Shown: positions 8,258-16,032 of the stretch, piece by piece
Layout of the letters: each line of letters starts with the position of its first letter
Numbering within the stretch: position 1 is the stretch's first letter
Program-made: the position numbers and the translations under genes
Notes under the pieces: generated by a model
What the model was told of the DNA's origin: nothing
The model's input: the letters and a program-made list of their open reading frames with translations, nothing else
Database searches by the model: none
Assembly (NCBI RefSeq): GCF_000746825.1
Contig: NZ_JQIV01000006.1
Span: 682,001 to 746,000 of the forward strand
Reading direction: 5' to 3'
Source: Carnobacterium inhibens subsp. inhibens DSM 13024
GTDB taxonomy: Bacteria > Bacillota > Bacilli > Lactobacillales > Carnobacteriaceae
DNA length: 64,000 nt

Positions 8258-9349
8258 TTAGTTGATTTTTAAGCTAAATTGAAATTTTTGCCACGGTTTT
8301 AAATAATCCAGTAAAAATTGCTCTTCTTCTAGCACATGTCCGACAACATTAGATTTCCCGGAGTTTTTCATTGGCTGCAAAGCTACTTGTAATTCACCGG
8401 CATAATGCGCATATAAAGAAGTTTCGATAATAATGTCGCCTTTTTTCATGTCCGGTGTGTTGAACGGAACAAATTCATGCCCTTTATATTTCACACGGCT
8501 TTGCGTCGAACGGATCACATAGTCCGATACGTCTCCACGGTTAAAGTGAAATTCTTCTGTAACGATTTTTGCTTCCAATTCAGGAACGTCTGCTTCTAAT
8601 TCGCATGTCAGTGTTAATTGGTAAGGATTCAATTTACTCAATGCTTGAAGTTCTGCTTCACTTGCAAAAGCATTGGCAATAATCACATCATCGATCACTT
8701 CAGTAGCCCACAAATGCTTGGCTTGCACGTCGATCGGCCATTCTCGGTGCATATCCAATGTACATAACCCTTCATCTACCGGCCAAGGACCAATGTGAGC
8801 AGATGGTGAATTCACAAAAGCAGCCGTTACTAGCCCATGTTCTTTGTATTGCTTACTCGTTTCGATAAAATGATCATAATTCAAACCCGTGTAGCGGTGT
8901 GGGTAAAAATTGTGACACCCCATTAAATTAGCCGCATTGGCTTGATAGCTCATAATATTGTCTAAGTACTTTGTTCCACTGCTGATATTCAATTCAATTT
9001 TTAAGCCTTGCGGATTAAAAGTCATAATCGATTCTTCATTCCCAGTAAAGCCCATATCTAAACGAATACCATCTGCACCGATTTCTTTGAAAAACGTCAA
9101 GTCATTGTAACTGATTCCGAGTTCGCCAAATACTTTTGGACTGACATCCGCAATCACTTCCATGCCTTTTTCTTTTGCATGCATAATCACATCTGTGAAC
9201 TCTTGGACGATCGTTTCTTTATCCCCTTCTACCGATAACAAACATGTGAACACTCGTTTGAAATTGTAACGTGCGGCCAAATCAATATACTCTCTGATTT
9301 CTGGAACTGAACTATGGTTTGGATAAACTGAAATGCCTAATCTTCTCAT
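8258..9349 (-). CDS. mupG: MupG-family 6-phospho-N-acetylmuramidase (DUF871)
   Basis: A 363-aa protein with an N-terminal TIM barrel and a C-terminal beta domain, as in DUF871/MupG. It starts RRLGISVYPNHSS and carries family segments IGADGIRLDMGFTGNE, MGCHNFYPHRYTGL and AHIGPWPVDEGLCTLDMHR. In Staphylococcus aureus, MupG hydrolyses MurNAc 6-phosphate-GlcNAc, made by PTS uptake of the wall disaccharide, to MurNAc 6-phosphate and GlcNAc. Position between PTS genes, beside anmK, fits that job. A GAGG site precedes the ATG by eight bases. No signal peptide is present, as expected for a cytoplasmic enzyme. Confidence 0.88.
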   Translation of the reverse strand: MRRLGISVYPNHSSVPEIREYIDLAARYNFKRVFTCLLSVEGDKETIVQEFTDVIMHAKEKGMEVIADVSPKVFGELGISYNDLTFFKEIGADGIRLDMGFTGNEESIMTFNPQGLKIELNISSGTKYLDNIMSYQANAANLMGCHNFYPHRYTGLNYDHFIETSKQYKEHGLVTAAFVNSPSAHIGPWPVDEGLCTLDMHREWPIDVQAKHLWATEVIDDVIIANAFASEAELQALSKLNPYQLTLTCELEADVPELEAKIVTEEFHFNRGDVSDYVIRSTQSRVKYKGHEFVPFNTPDMKKGDIIIETSLYAHYAGELQVALQPMKNSGKSNVVGHVLEEEQFLLDYLKPWQKFQFSLKIN

Positions 9350-9373
9350 TCTAATTTCCTCTTTTCTTTAAAA

Positions 9374-10549
9374 TTAAAAATGCCCATAAAATTGCGGCTG
9401 CTCTTTGGGAACAACTCGATCCCATTCGTTTAAAACACACTCTGAAGCAATAACTTTTTCGTGATAATGGTACCAGTTCAATTCATGGTAGCCTGCTAGA
9501 TAAGAGGACAGACTTGCAATATCCATCTCCAGACAGTTTTCTCGTGCAACTTCTTGCTCATTCACCTTAACAACACTTTGAGAATCAATGGCATAAATCC
9601 CTTGGTTCCATGGAGCAAAAACATCCGTCACTTTCAGATACAGCCGCTTGGTTAACGCTTGAAAAGGATAAGCGGCTAAAAAGCGCTCAACGTCTACAAT
9701 CCGAATCATTGTATCGTGCACGACTTCTTTTTTGAATTGGGGTTCATCCCATTGACTGCCAAATGATTGATGAACAGCTGATGTACCGATGACTTCTGTA
9801 AAGTTTGAACGATGGACTCGGATGAATTCCCATAAAGCTTGTTCGGCTGACACATTAAGTGCAATCTGATCCAACACTTCAAAAGTCAAGTCGTTCATCA
9901 CGTAACGGATAAAGCCTTGAGGCTGTCCATTCTTGTCGATACTTAAGGCAAATAAAGCATCCGGCTGTCTCATTTCAAGACGTTTCCACCATTCTTCATT
10001 GCGAATCATCAGCCCATTCGTTTTAAGGGCATACGTTTGGTACACTTCTTTTACACGAGCTAGTTGTTCACGATTCTCCTTATAATTGAAGCGTTCAATG
10101 TTCCCCATATCGCCTTTTTTCATTGAAAATAGATGAGAGGGAAACTTGTACTGTACTTTATCAAAAAAAAGATCCCAGCCAAAATGACGGTAAAAAGAAA
10201 CGGAAAAAGGTCCTAAAACGGATACCAATTGTCCTTGAGCACGCATCTCTTCTAATACTCGCATCAATAATTGTTTCATCACACCCTCATTACGGTACTC
10301 AGGATAAGTAGCCACAAATGAAATGCCGCCCATTGGGAACAGCTGTCCATGGATAGCTATTTCTAGTGGAAACGCCATGACTTGCCCGGCTAATGATTCT
10401 CCATTAAATGCTCCAATAGAGTTGCTGACTTTAGCCCAGTGAAGAAAGTCTTCCAACGTTTGTCCAGTATAGTGATTGCGAAAACAGTAATCTCTGATAG
10501 CGACCATTTGATGGATTTCATCTTCTCGTATCTTACGGTAGTCTAGCAT
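9374..10549 (-). CDS. Eis-like GNAT N-acetyltransferase
   Basis: A 391-aa acetyltransferase of the Eis type: an N-terminal GNAT domain with acetyl-CoA motif FVATYPEYRNEGVMKQLL (about residues 82-99), a second GNAT-like domain, and a C-terminal sterol-carrier-like region. Eis-family enzymes acetylate amines on diverse substrates. Within this operon it might modify an amino sugar or peptide released from the wall, but nothing in the sequence proves the substrate. AAGGTGA precedes the ATG. An acetyltransferase here is consistent with a need to re-acetylate GlcN- or MurN-containing fragments, which is speculation. Confidence 0.75.
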   Translation of the reverse strand: MLDYRKIREDEIHQMVAIRDYCFRNHYTGQTLEDFLHWAKVSNSIGAFNGESLAGQVMAFPLEIAIHGQLFPMGGISFVATYPEYRNEGVMKQLLMRVLEEMRAQGQLVSVLGPFSVSFYRHFGWDLFFDKVQYKFPSHLFSMKKGDMGNIERFNYKENREQLARVKEVYQTYALKTNGLMIRNEEWWKRLEMRQPDALFALSIDKNGQPQGFIRYVMNDLTFEVLDQIALNVSAEQALWEFIRVHRSNFTEVIGTSAVHQSFGSQWDEPQFKKEVVHDTMIRIVDVERFLAAYPFQALTKRLYLKVTDVFAPWNQGIYAIDSQSVVKVNEQEVARENCLEMDIASLSSYLAGYHELNWYHYHEKVIASECVLNEWDRVVPKEQPQFYGHF

Positions 10550-10595
10550 TTCTGTTCACCTTCTTTAATTATTGATAAACGAAAATCCAATAAGC

Positions 10596-10898
10596 TTATT
10601 TCGTTTTCTTTTTTGGAAATTGACTAGCACGAATGACACCTTTTACTTGGTTCTTTTCAATCATAATACGACCTGTTTCAAAAAACATGATCGCGCAAAG
10701 TCCTGATAACAAATACAATCCGTAATTTACTGCTGTTGGCAAATTTTGAAAGAGAATCGTTGGAATCAAAACGACTAAGAAAGCCGAAAACCCAAAGATC
10801 CATCGATTAATATAGATGTTTTTTTTCTGTAAGAAACCGACCAACTTAACACCTGCTAATACAAAAATGATTAGAAAAATAATGAGTGCAATTCTCAC
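10596..10898 (-). CDS. Small membrane protein of unknown function
   Basis: A 100-aa protein with three likely membrane segments (about 3-21, 33-50 and 57-75) and a basic tail ending FPKKKTK. The start is a GTG with GGAGGAAC at good spacing. I do not recognise the family. It is embedded between the EIIC gene and the acetyltransferase gene of the muropeptide operon, so it is probably co-expressed and may assist the permease or wall metabolism, though this rests on position alone. Confidence 0.7.
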   Translation of the reverse strand: MRIALIIFLIIFVLAGVKLVGFLQKKNIYINRWIFGFSAFLVVLIPTILFQNLPTAVNYGLYLLSGLCAIMFFETGRIMIEKNQVKGVIRASQFPKKKTK

Positions 10899-10927
10899 TT
10901 ATGGTTCCTCCTTTTATTAAACTAAGA

Positions 10928-10955
10928 AAGGGCTGAGACAAAAGTCCCAACCACA
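10928..10955 (-). terminator. Intra-operon hairpin (attenuator-like)
   Basis: On the minus strand, GGTTGGGAC pairs with GTCTCAGCC (two G-T pairs) around TTTT, followed by CTTTCTT. It resembles the GGGCTGAGACAAAAGTCCC elements scattered between genes in many Lactobacillales. It may reduce read-through from the EIIB/EIIC genes into the rest of the operon. Confidence 0.45.
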
Positions 10956-10987
10956 TTTCTAATAGTTTATCCTTATTCTATAGCGTA

Positions 10988-12310
10988 TTAACCCGCTACT
11001 GTATCTGTTTGCAGATTATTTTTTTCTGCCATTTCCGAATGTTCTTCTTCTACCATTTTCTTATCGTAAACTTTAACGAATGGATAGTAAATCAAAGCAG
11101 CAATCGTCATATTGATCATAACTAAAGCTGCAGCTTTCCAGTCATTTCCAGCTGATAAAAATGCACCAATTGGAGCTGGCAAAGTCCACGGAGCATTTAC
11201 TGAGAAACCGTTAATGACCCCGAATTTCACTGCAAAATAACTGATCGTAGTTGTCACTGATGGAGCAACTACGAATGGAATCGCTAAGATCGGATTCATT
11301 ACGATCGGTGTTCCAAAAATCAATGGTTCATTGATATTAAAGATAGACGGAATAATTGAAAAACGTCCAACTTGTTTTAAATAAGCTGATTTGGTAAACA
11401 ACAATAAAATACATAACGATAGTGTTGCACCAGATCCACCGATCCATACTAACCATTGGTAGAATTGTTCAGGTGCGATATACGGCAATTCATTACCAGG
11501 TGTTCCACTAACCAACGCTTGACCATTTGCTTCAAGCATAACTAGCCACATTGGACGCACGATTGAACCAATAACACTGACACCGTGCACTCCAGCTGCC
11601 CATAACATGGTGATCAAGACTACTGGCAGCAAAACACCTAATAAATTATTTCCTAAAATATTGTTTAATGGTGTAAAGATATTAATCAGAATTTGGTTGA
11701 TGTCAAATCCAAGCAAGACGCGGATAATCCAAACAAAGACAATCACAAATGTACCTGGGATCAATGCTTCAAAACTTCTGGCAACTGATTCTGGTACTTG
11801 TTCTGGCATTTTAAGCATTAAGTTTTTTTGCTTAAATAAACGTAGCACTTCAACTGCAAAAACCATGGCTAAAATAGCTGAAAACATTCCTGATCCACCA
11901 AGATTTCCCATTGGCAGAACCCAACCAATTGCTTCGCCTTCAGGAAGGGAGGCATCAACGTTCACTGGAACCGTTAACATTAAAAAGGTTGCTAACGAAA
12001 GAACCCCACCGGAAACTCCATCTAACTTATAAGATTTTGATAAACTATACCCCATACCATAAGCTGCATATAATGACATTAGACCAGTTGTGATACGGAA
12101 CGGAATCGCAATTTGTGCTGCATACGGTGCAATTGCTTCAGCCCAAGACGCGATTGGTGGATTTCCAATAACTAAGAAGAAACACCCAATAATAATTAAA
12201 GATAATGTCGAGATAACCCCATCACGGATGGCTTTTAAATGTTTTTGTTCCGATAACTTAGCTAAAGGCGGCATGAATTTTGTTTCAAGCCAATTCAGAA
12301 AATTCGTCAT
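10988..12310 (-). CDS. PTS EIIC component, lactose/cellobiose family
   Basis: A 440-aa polytopic membrane protein of the Lac-type EIIC family, forming the sugar channel. Family marks include the N-terminal FLNWLETKFMPPLAKLSEQ, the substrate-loop region FNINEPLIFGTPIVMNP with its conserved NEP, and about ten hydrophobic spans. The open frame extends 14 codons further upstream, but the ATG at 12310 has AAAGGAGAG at ideal spacing. It follows the EIIB gene by 57 bases. Cargo is unknown. Genes beside it point to a MurNAc-containing or other amino-sugar disaccharide. Confidence 0.9.
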   Translation of the reverse strand: MTNFLNWLETKFMPPLAKLSEQKHLKAIRDGVISTLSLIIIGCFFLVIGNPPIASWAEAIAPYAAQIAIPFRITTGLMSLYAAYGMGYSLSKSYKLDGVSGGVLSLATFLMLTVPVNVDASLPEGEAIGWVLPMGNLGGSGMFSAILAMVFAVEVLRLFKQKNLMLKMPEQVPESVARSFEALIPGTFVIVFVWIIRVLLGFDINQILINIFTPLNNILGNNLLGVLLPVVLITMLWAAGVHGVSVIGSIVRPMWLVMLEANGQALVSGTPGNELPYIAPEQFYQWLVWIGGSGATLSLCILLLFTKSAYLKQVGRFSIIPSIFNINEPLIFGTPIVMNPILAIPFVVAPSVTTTISYFAVKFGVINGFSVNAPWTLPAPIGAFLSAGNDWKAAALVMINMTIAALIYYPFVKVYDKKMVEEEHSEMAEKNNLQTDTVAG

Positions 12311-12367
12311 ATTTACTCTCCTTTTACAATCTATAATAATAAACAAATGCATGAATCAAGTAAAAAA

Positions 12368-12673
12368 TTAACGGTACTTTTTAATCAACTCTAATGTTTT
12401 TGGCGCTCCAATTGGTGTATAGCCCATTGGTTCAACTTTATCAATTGGGACACCGTTTTCATTTGCGTATTTTTCAAATGTTGCATATTGGTGTTTTACT
12501 TGAGGTGCTACCAATAACAATTTGTAGTCGCCATCTTTTAATTCATCTTCCACTGCTCCAGACCCTACTGCGATCATATCCAAATCAAAATCCTGTTTTG
12601 CAGCTTCCGCTTTAATTGCTTTAACCACGATTGCACTTGACATTCCACCAGAACAAACCATGATAACTTTCAT
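12368..12673 (-). CDS. PTS EIIB component, lactose/cellobiose family
   Basis: A 101-aa cytoplasmic phosphocarrier. The phospho-cysteine is Cys7 in MKVIMVCSGGMSS, and LLLVAPQVKHQY matches the conserved middle of Lac-type EIIB. AGGAGG precedes the ATG. First gene of the muropeptide operon. It takes phosphate from the EIIA encoded five genes downstream and hands it to the sugar entering through EIIC. Confidence 0.92.
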   Translation of the reverse strand: MKVIMVCSGGMSSAIVVKAIKAEAAKQDFDLDMIAVGSGAVEDELKDGDYKLLLVAPQVKHQYATFEKYANENGVPIDKVEPMGYTPIGAPKTLELIKKYR

Positions 12674-12793
12674 CTTTTTTCCTCCTATTATCGAATTGAA
12701 TTGAATTTTTGTTAAGGGTACTTTAGTATTTATCTATCTAGCTTCAAATTTATTTCATCATATTCTTTTATTGCTACCCTCCTTATCAAAGCC

Positions 12794-12821
12794 TCTATAC
12801 TAAATATGTATCCCCTTTCAA
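12794..12821 (-). promoter_or_regulatory. Likely sigma-A promoter of the muropeptide operon
   Basis: On the minus strand, TTGAAA (12816-12821) and TATAGA (12794-12799) are separated by 16 bases. It lies about 120 bases before the EIIB start codon and just downstream of the inverted repeat. Confidence 0.5.
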
Positions 12822-12842
12822 TAGAGTATAGCTTAACCGGAA

Positions 12843-12880
12843 TTTTATTTCAATATAAATAACGATAAATTGAAATAAAA
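12843..12880. promoter_or_regulatory. Perfect 12-bp inverted repeat, candidate RpiR-type operator
   Basis: TTTTATTTCAAT at 12843-12854 is the exact complement of ATTGAAATAAAA at 12869-12880, with a 14-base AT-rich spacer. It sits about 20 bases upstream of the -35 box of the EIIB promoter. TTTCA/TGAAA half sites are typical of RpiR-family operators, so the regulator encoded at the operon's end is the natural partner. It also lies on the upstream side of the small plus-strand gene at 13040. Confidence 0.5.
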
Positions 12881-13039
12881 AAACCAAAATAACCAATTTA
12901 CTTTACAATTATTAAAAAATAGAAGATATACCTTGATAAATTAAGTCCACATACAGATTCACTATCTAGTTATAGTTTATGAACCCTTGAATTGTCCTCT
13001 TATTTTTTGCGTACTTTAAATAAAGAGGAGGCGAACTTT

Positions 13040-13189
13040 ATGATAGTAATCAAAAAGCGGAACAAATCGAACTATTTGCGTGCCATAGAAGCTTTGGACA
13101 AAAGGATGGTATTGCCTGATGAAGAAACATTTCATTTGATGAATATGCAATTGATCATACTACACATAACAGATGCTAGAAATAAATGA
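13040..13189 (+). CDS. Short hypothetical protein (49 aa)
   Basis: A short open frame starting MIVIKKRNKSNYLRAIEALD and ending ILHITDARNK. The frame is open further upstream, but only this ATG has a strong ribosome site, AGAGGAGG, at about nine bases. A hairpin terminator follows ten bases after the stop. The product is soluble, basic at its start and has no motif I recognise. The ribosome site and clean terminator argue that it is expressed, but its function is unknown. Confidence 0.5.
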   Translation: MIVIKKRNKSNYLRAIEALDKRMVLPDEETFHLMNMQLIILHITDARNK

Positions 13190-13200
13190 ACGCTTAAACT

Positions 13201-13229
13201 AAAAAAGCAGCCATAAAAATGGCTGTCTC
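13201..13229. terminator. Terminator between the short gene and the SGNH hydrolase gene
   Basis: CAGCCAT and ATGGCTG pair around AAAA. On the minus strand it ends in GCTTTTTT, a canonical U tract for the hydrolase gene. On the plus strand the trailing tract (TCTCTTT) is weaker. Confidence 0.8.
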
Positions 13230-13249
13230 TTTGGGTTACTCTTTTATTC

Positions 13250-14065
13250 TTAATGAAGTTCCTTCACCGGCATATTCAATCGTTCTTTCAACAATTCAAA
13301 CCACAGGTTATAGCCAACTCCATTGGGATGGACATTATCGTCCAACATTTCTTCAATTGAAAGATTTTGGACTTCCATTTTATTTTGCATCAAATGATAG
13401 GTATCAATAAATGGCCATTGTTGTGCTTTGACGTATTCAGCGATCTCATTATTGTATTGATCATAAGTTACTTTACCATCTTCCAAGAATACATCATTGT
13501 AAATAGTAGGATTTGCTGTTTGCAGTATAACTAAAGTATCGGGCAGCTCCTCACTGAAACGATCCATGATCCATTGAATATCTAGTTTTGTTTGATTGAT
13601 ATCATTCTGCGGATAGCGATTATTATTGATCAAACACAATTCAAAAATAATGATATCCGGATTATCTTTAATAACTGCCTCAATTTTTTCCCTTGAAATC
13701 AGATCAGCAGTACTATATCCGCTATACCCATGATTGATTACTTTAGCAATAATTCCATCCATCTCATTTAGACCAGCTTCCAGTAAATCACCCCACACAG
13801 GTTGATCTTCAGTAGCACCTTTCCCAAACGTTACACTGCTGCCTAGAACAGCGATTGTTACCTCGTCATCGCGTTCAGTCACAAACATCGCACGGTCTAA
13901 CAAGCTTTCATTCCGATATGTATCTGATAATTTATAATTTTCATTCTTCTGAGCTAAAGTATGATTTTCTTTGGTAATATTAAAAAAGATAATAAAAATA
14001 GCCATTAACAAAATCACTATTCCAAATGTTGAATTCTTTTGATGTAGTTTCTTTTTTTGTTTCAT
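13250..14065 (-). CDS. Membrane-anchored SGNH/GDSL-family hydrolase
   Basis: A 271-aa protein with a basic start, one membrane span (about 13-30) and an extracellular SGNH hydrolase domain. The nucleophile motif is VLGSSVTFG (Ser77), with NHGYSGYST as block II, ICLINNN-like LCLINNNRYP as block III and DDNVHPNGVGY carrying the Asp/His pair. These enzymes remove acyl groups from sugars or lipids. Here an outside-facing wall or capsule O-deacetylase is plausible but not proven. The frame opens at a GTG five codons earlier; the ATG at 14065 has GGTGGAGG at eight bases. It appears to be a single-gene unit with its own terminator. Confidence 0.8.
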   Translation of the reverse strand: MKQKKKLHQKNSTFGIVILLMAIFIIFFNITKENHTLAQKNENYKLSDTYRNESLLDRAMFVTERDDEVTIAVLGSSVTFGKGATEDQPVWGDLLEAGLNEMDGIIAKVINHGYSGYSTADLISREKIEAVIKDNPDIIIFELCLINNNRYPQNDINQTKLDIQWIMDRFSEELPDTLVILQTANPTIYNDVFLEDGKVTYDQYNNEIAEYVKAQQWPFIDTYHLMQNKMEVQNLSIEEMLDDNVHPNGVGYNLWFELLKERLNMPVKELH

Positions 14066-14243
14066 AATCGAATCCTCCACCTTATTAATGAATGCAGTAT
14101 ACCATGATTTACTATCTTAAAATAAGGCAAATTTCCGACTCTTTAGATAGTTGTTTTTTTTAAACAATAGCCTACAACCCTAACTTATTTGCTTTTAAAT
14201 GAAATTTCAGTTTGCTCATAGCACTGCATTTCCCTAAACGTAC

Positions 14244-14286
14244 CAAAAAAACGCTCATTACATCAAATGCAATAACCGCTTTTTTT
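14244..14286 (-). terminator. Terminator after the CpsB-like phosphatase gene
   Basis: On the minus strand, AGCGGTTATTGCAT and ATGTAATGAGCG form an imperfect 12-bp stem around TTTG, followed by seven T. Confidence 0.7.
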
Positions 14287-14325
14287 GGCTACTGAACTAT
14301 TATTCTTAAATCTATAATTTCCCCA

Positions 14326-15093
14326 CTAAAATAACCCTAAAAATTTAGCTTTTTTTATTGGTTGAGGTGTTGCAGTATAAATGGGTTCCCCGTTGATCAA
14401 GTCTTTAGTGACTTGATGGTATTCGGAAGCTTTTTCAGGACCGAACTCTTTTTCTAATTTTTGATAAGCCTCTTTCATATGAAAAGAACGTGAACCGACA
14501 TTGTGTGCATCCGAAGCAATATAATGCACTAAATTTGCTTCAATCAATTGCTTACTGATTTTTTGGATCTCTTTGCCGAATCCTCCAGTGTAACTAGCAG
14601 CTGTTAGTTGCGCCAAAGCTCCTTTTTCAACAAACGATAACAATTTATTAGGATCTTTCAATATCGCATGATTCCGTTCTGGATGAACGATGATCGGTGT
14701 GATGCCCTCTCTTTGCATTTCAAAAAAGAGTGTTTCAGCATATTGAGGAATCGTTGGTGTCGGAAACTCAATTAAAATGTACTGGTTTCCTTCATCAATA
14801 AATTGGAGTTTATCTTCTTCAATATCTTCAAAAAATTCTCCATTGATGCGAACTTCTTGTCCAGGGAAAATAGTTAGTGGAATCCCTCTGGCATCTAGTT
14901 CTTGCTGCACTTCATCGACTAAGCTCAAAATATCTTGTTTTTCATTATCCCAATGTCCATTTTTATAATGGGGTGACGCTAAAATATGTGTGATTCCTTC
15001 GGCTACAGCTTCGCGCGCCATGTCCATAGAATCTTCCATATCTTTTGCCCCATCATCTATACCTGGTAAAATATGGCAATGTAAATCAATCAT
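14326..15093 (-). CDS. cpsB: Tyrosine-protein phosphatase, CpsB/CapC/YwqE family
   Basis: A 255-aa PHP-domain metal-dependent phosphatase that dephosphorylates the BY-kinase controlling capsule assembly. Metal ligands are seen in MIDLHCHILPGIDDGA, in IIVHPERNHAI and in YIASDAHNVGSRSF. AAAGGAG lies nine bases before the ATG. Such genes are usually in the capsule operon between cpsA and cpsC. Here the probable partners CpsC and CpsD lie more than 30 kb away, so the control gene has been separated from its cluster. It is single, with a terminator after it. Confidence 0.9.
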   Translation of the reverse strand: MIDLHCHILPGIDDGAKDMEDSMDMAREAVAEGITHILASPHYKNGHWDNEKQDILSLVDEVQQELDARGIPLTIFPGQEVRINGEFFEDIEEDKLQFIDEGNQYILIEFPTPTIPQYAETLFFEMQREGITPIIVHPERNHAILKDPNKLLSFVEKGALAQLTAASYTGGFGKEIQKISKQLIEANLVHYIASDAHNVGSRSFHMKEAYQKLEKEFGPEKASEYHQVTKDLINGEPIYTATPQPIKKAKFLGLF

Positions 15094-15250
15094 GTATTAT
15101 TCTCCTTTAGTTTTGCTCACTTAAATTATAGCTCATTATAAATCAAACTTTTAAAAAAAACTAGATGGTCCAGTTCTTCTTATTTTTTTCTTAATAAAGA
15201 AGACTCTCTATAGAAAAGAAATCTCTAGGTTAACTTCTTAACTGTTTTTC

Positions 15251-15300
15251 AAAAAAATAGCCTCACATCTCTACAAACTAGTTGTAGAAACGTAAGGCTT
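15251..15300 (-). terminator. Terminator of the glpKOF operon
   Basis: On the minus strand, AAGCCTTACGTTTCTACAA pairs imperfectly with TTGTAGAGATGTGAGGCTA around CTAGT, followed by seven T. Placed just after the glpF stop. Confidence 0.85.
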
Positions 15301-15315
15301 CTTGCTGATTATAAT

Positions 15316-16032
15316 TTAAGTAATTGCTATATAAAGGAATGCAGCGATAGCTCCACCAATCATTGGTGCTACTATTGGAATCCAAGAGTAACCCCAGTCA
15401 GAGTTTCCTTTGTTTGCGATAGGTAACAATTGATGCGCAATACGCGGACCTAAGTCACGTGCAGGGTTGATTGCGTACCCTGTTGATCCTCCAAGAGAAA
15501 GACCAATTGAAAGAATTAAGACCCCAACTACTAATGGGTTTAATCCATCAGTAAATGTGTTTTTACCAAACATCATAAGTGCAAATACCAATACGAATGT
15601 ACCGATAACTTCTGACATTACGTTGCCAACAGTGTTACGAATAGCTGGACCTGTTGCAAAAGTACCTAAAATATTACCTTGGTCTTTTGTTTCTTTAAAG
15701 TGTGGCATATAAGTTAACCATACTAGAACAGCTCCCAAAATACCTCCAAGTACTTGTGCAATAATAAACGGCAATACTAATGCCCAATCAAAATTACCAA
15801 TAATAGCCATACCAAGTGTTACAGCTGGGTTCAAATGTGCTGGTCCCATAGATCCTGCAACATATACTGCGATCGTTACGGCTGCTCCCCATCCAAGTGC
15901 AATGACAACCCATCCTGATGCTTCAGCTTTACTTTTTTTCAAGTTAACGGCAGCACATACTCCGTCTCCAAGCAACACTAGCATCATCGTTCCTAAGAAC
16001 TCGCTGAAAATTTGTAACATATCTCCACTCAT
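15316..16032 (-). CDS. glpF: Glycerol uptake facilitator (aquaglyceroporin)
   Basis: A 238-aa MIP-family channel with six membrane spans and both half-helix motifs: HLNPAVTLG and INPARDLGPR. The second carries the aspartate typical of glycerol-conducting members. Its ATG overlaps the TGA of glpO in an ATGA junction, and AAAGGAG lies ten bases upstream inside glpO, so the two are translationally coupled. It imports glycerol for GlpK. Confidence 0.93.
   Translation of the reverse strand: MSGDMLQIFSEFLGTMMLVLLGDGVCAAVNLKKSKAEASGWVVIALGWGAAVTIAVYVAGSMGPAHLNPAVTLGMAIIGNFDWALVLPFIIAQVLGGILGAVLVWLTYMPHFKETKDQGNILGTFATGPAIRNTVGNVMSEVIGTFVLVFALMMFGKNTFTDGLNPLVVGVLILSIGLSLGGSTGYAINPARDLGPRIAHQLLPIANKGNSDWGYSWIPIVAPMIGGAIAAFLYIAIT

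Noticed and set aside
11607..12371. Plus-strand frames opposite the EIIC gene
   Set aside because: They have no ribosome sites, show composition typical of a shadow frame, and the minus-strand gene is a clear PTS protein.
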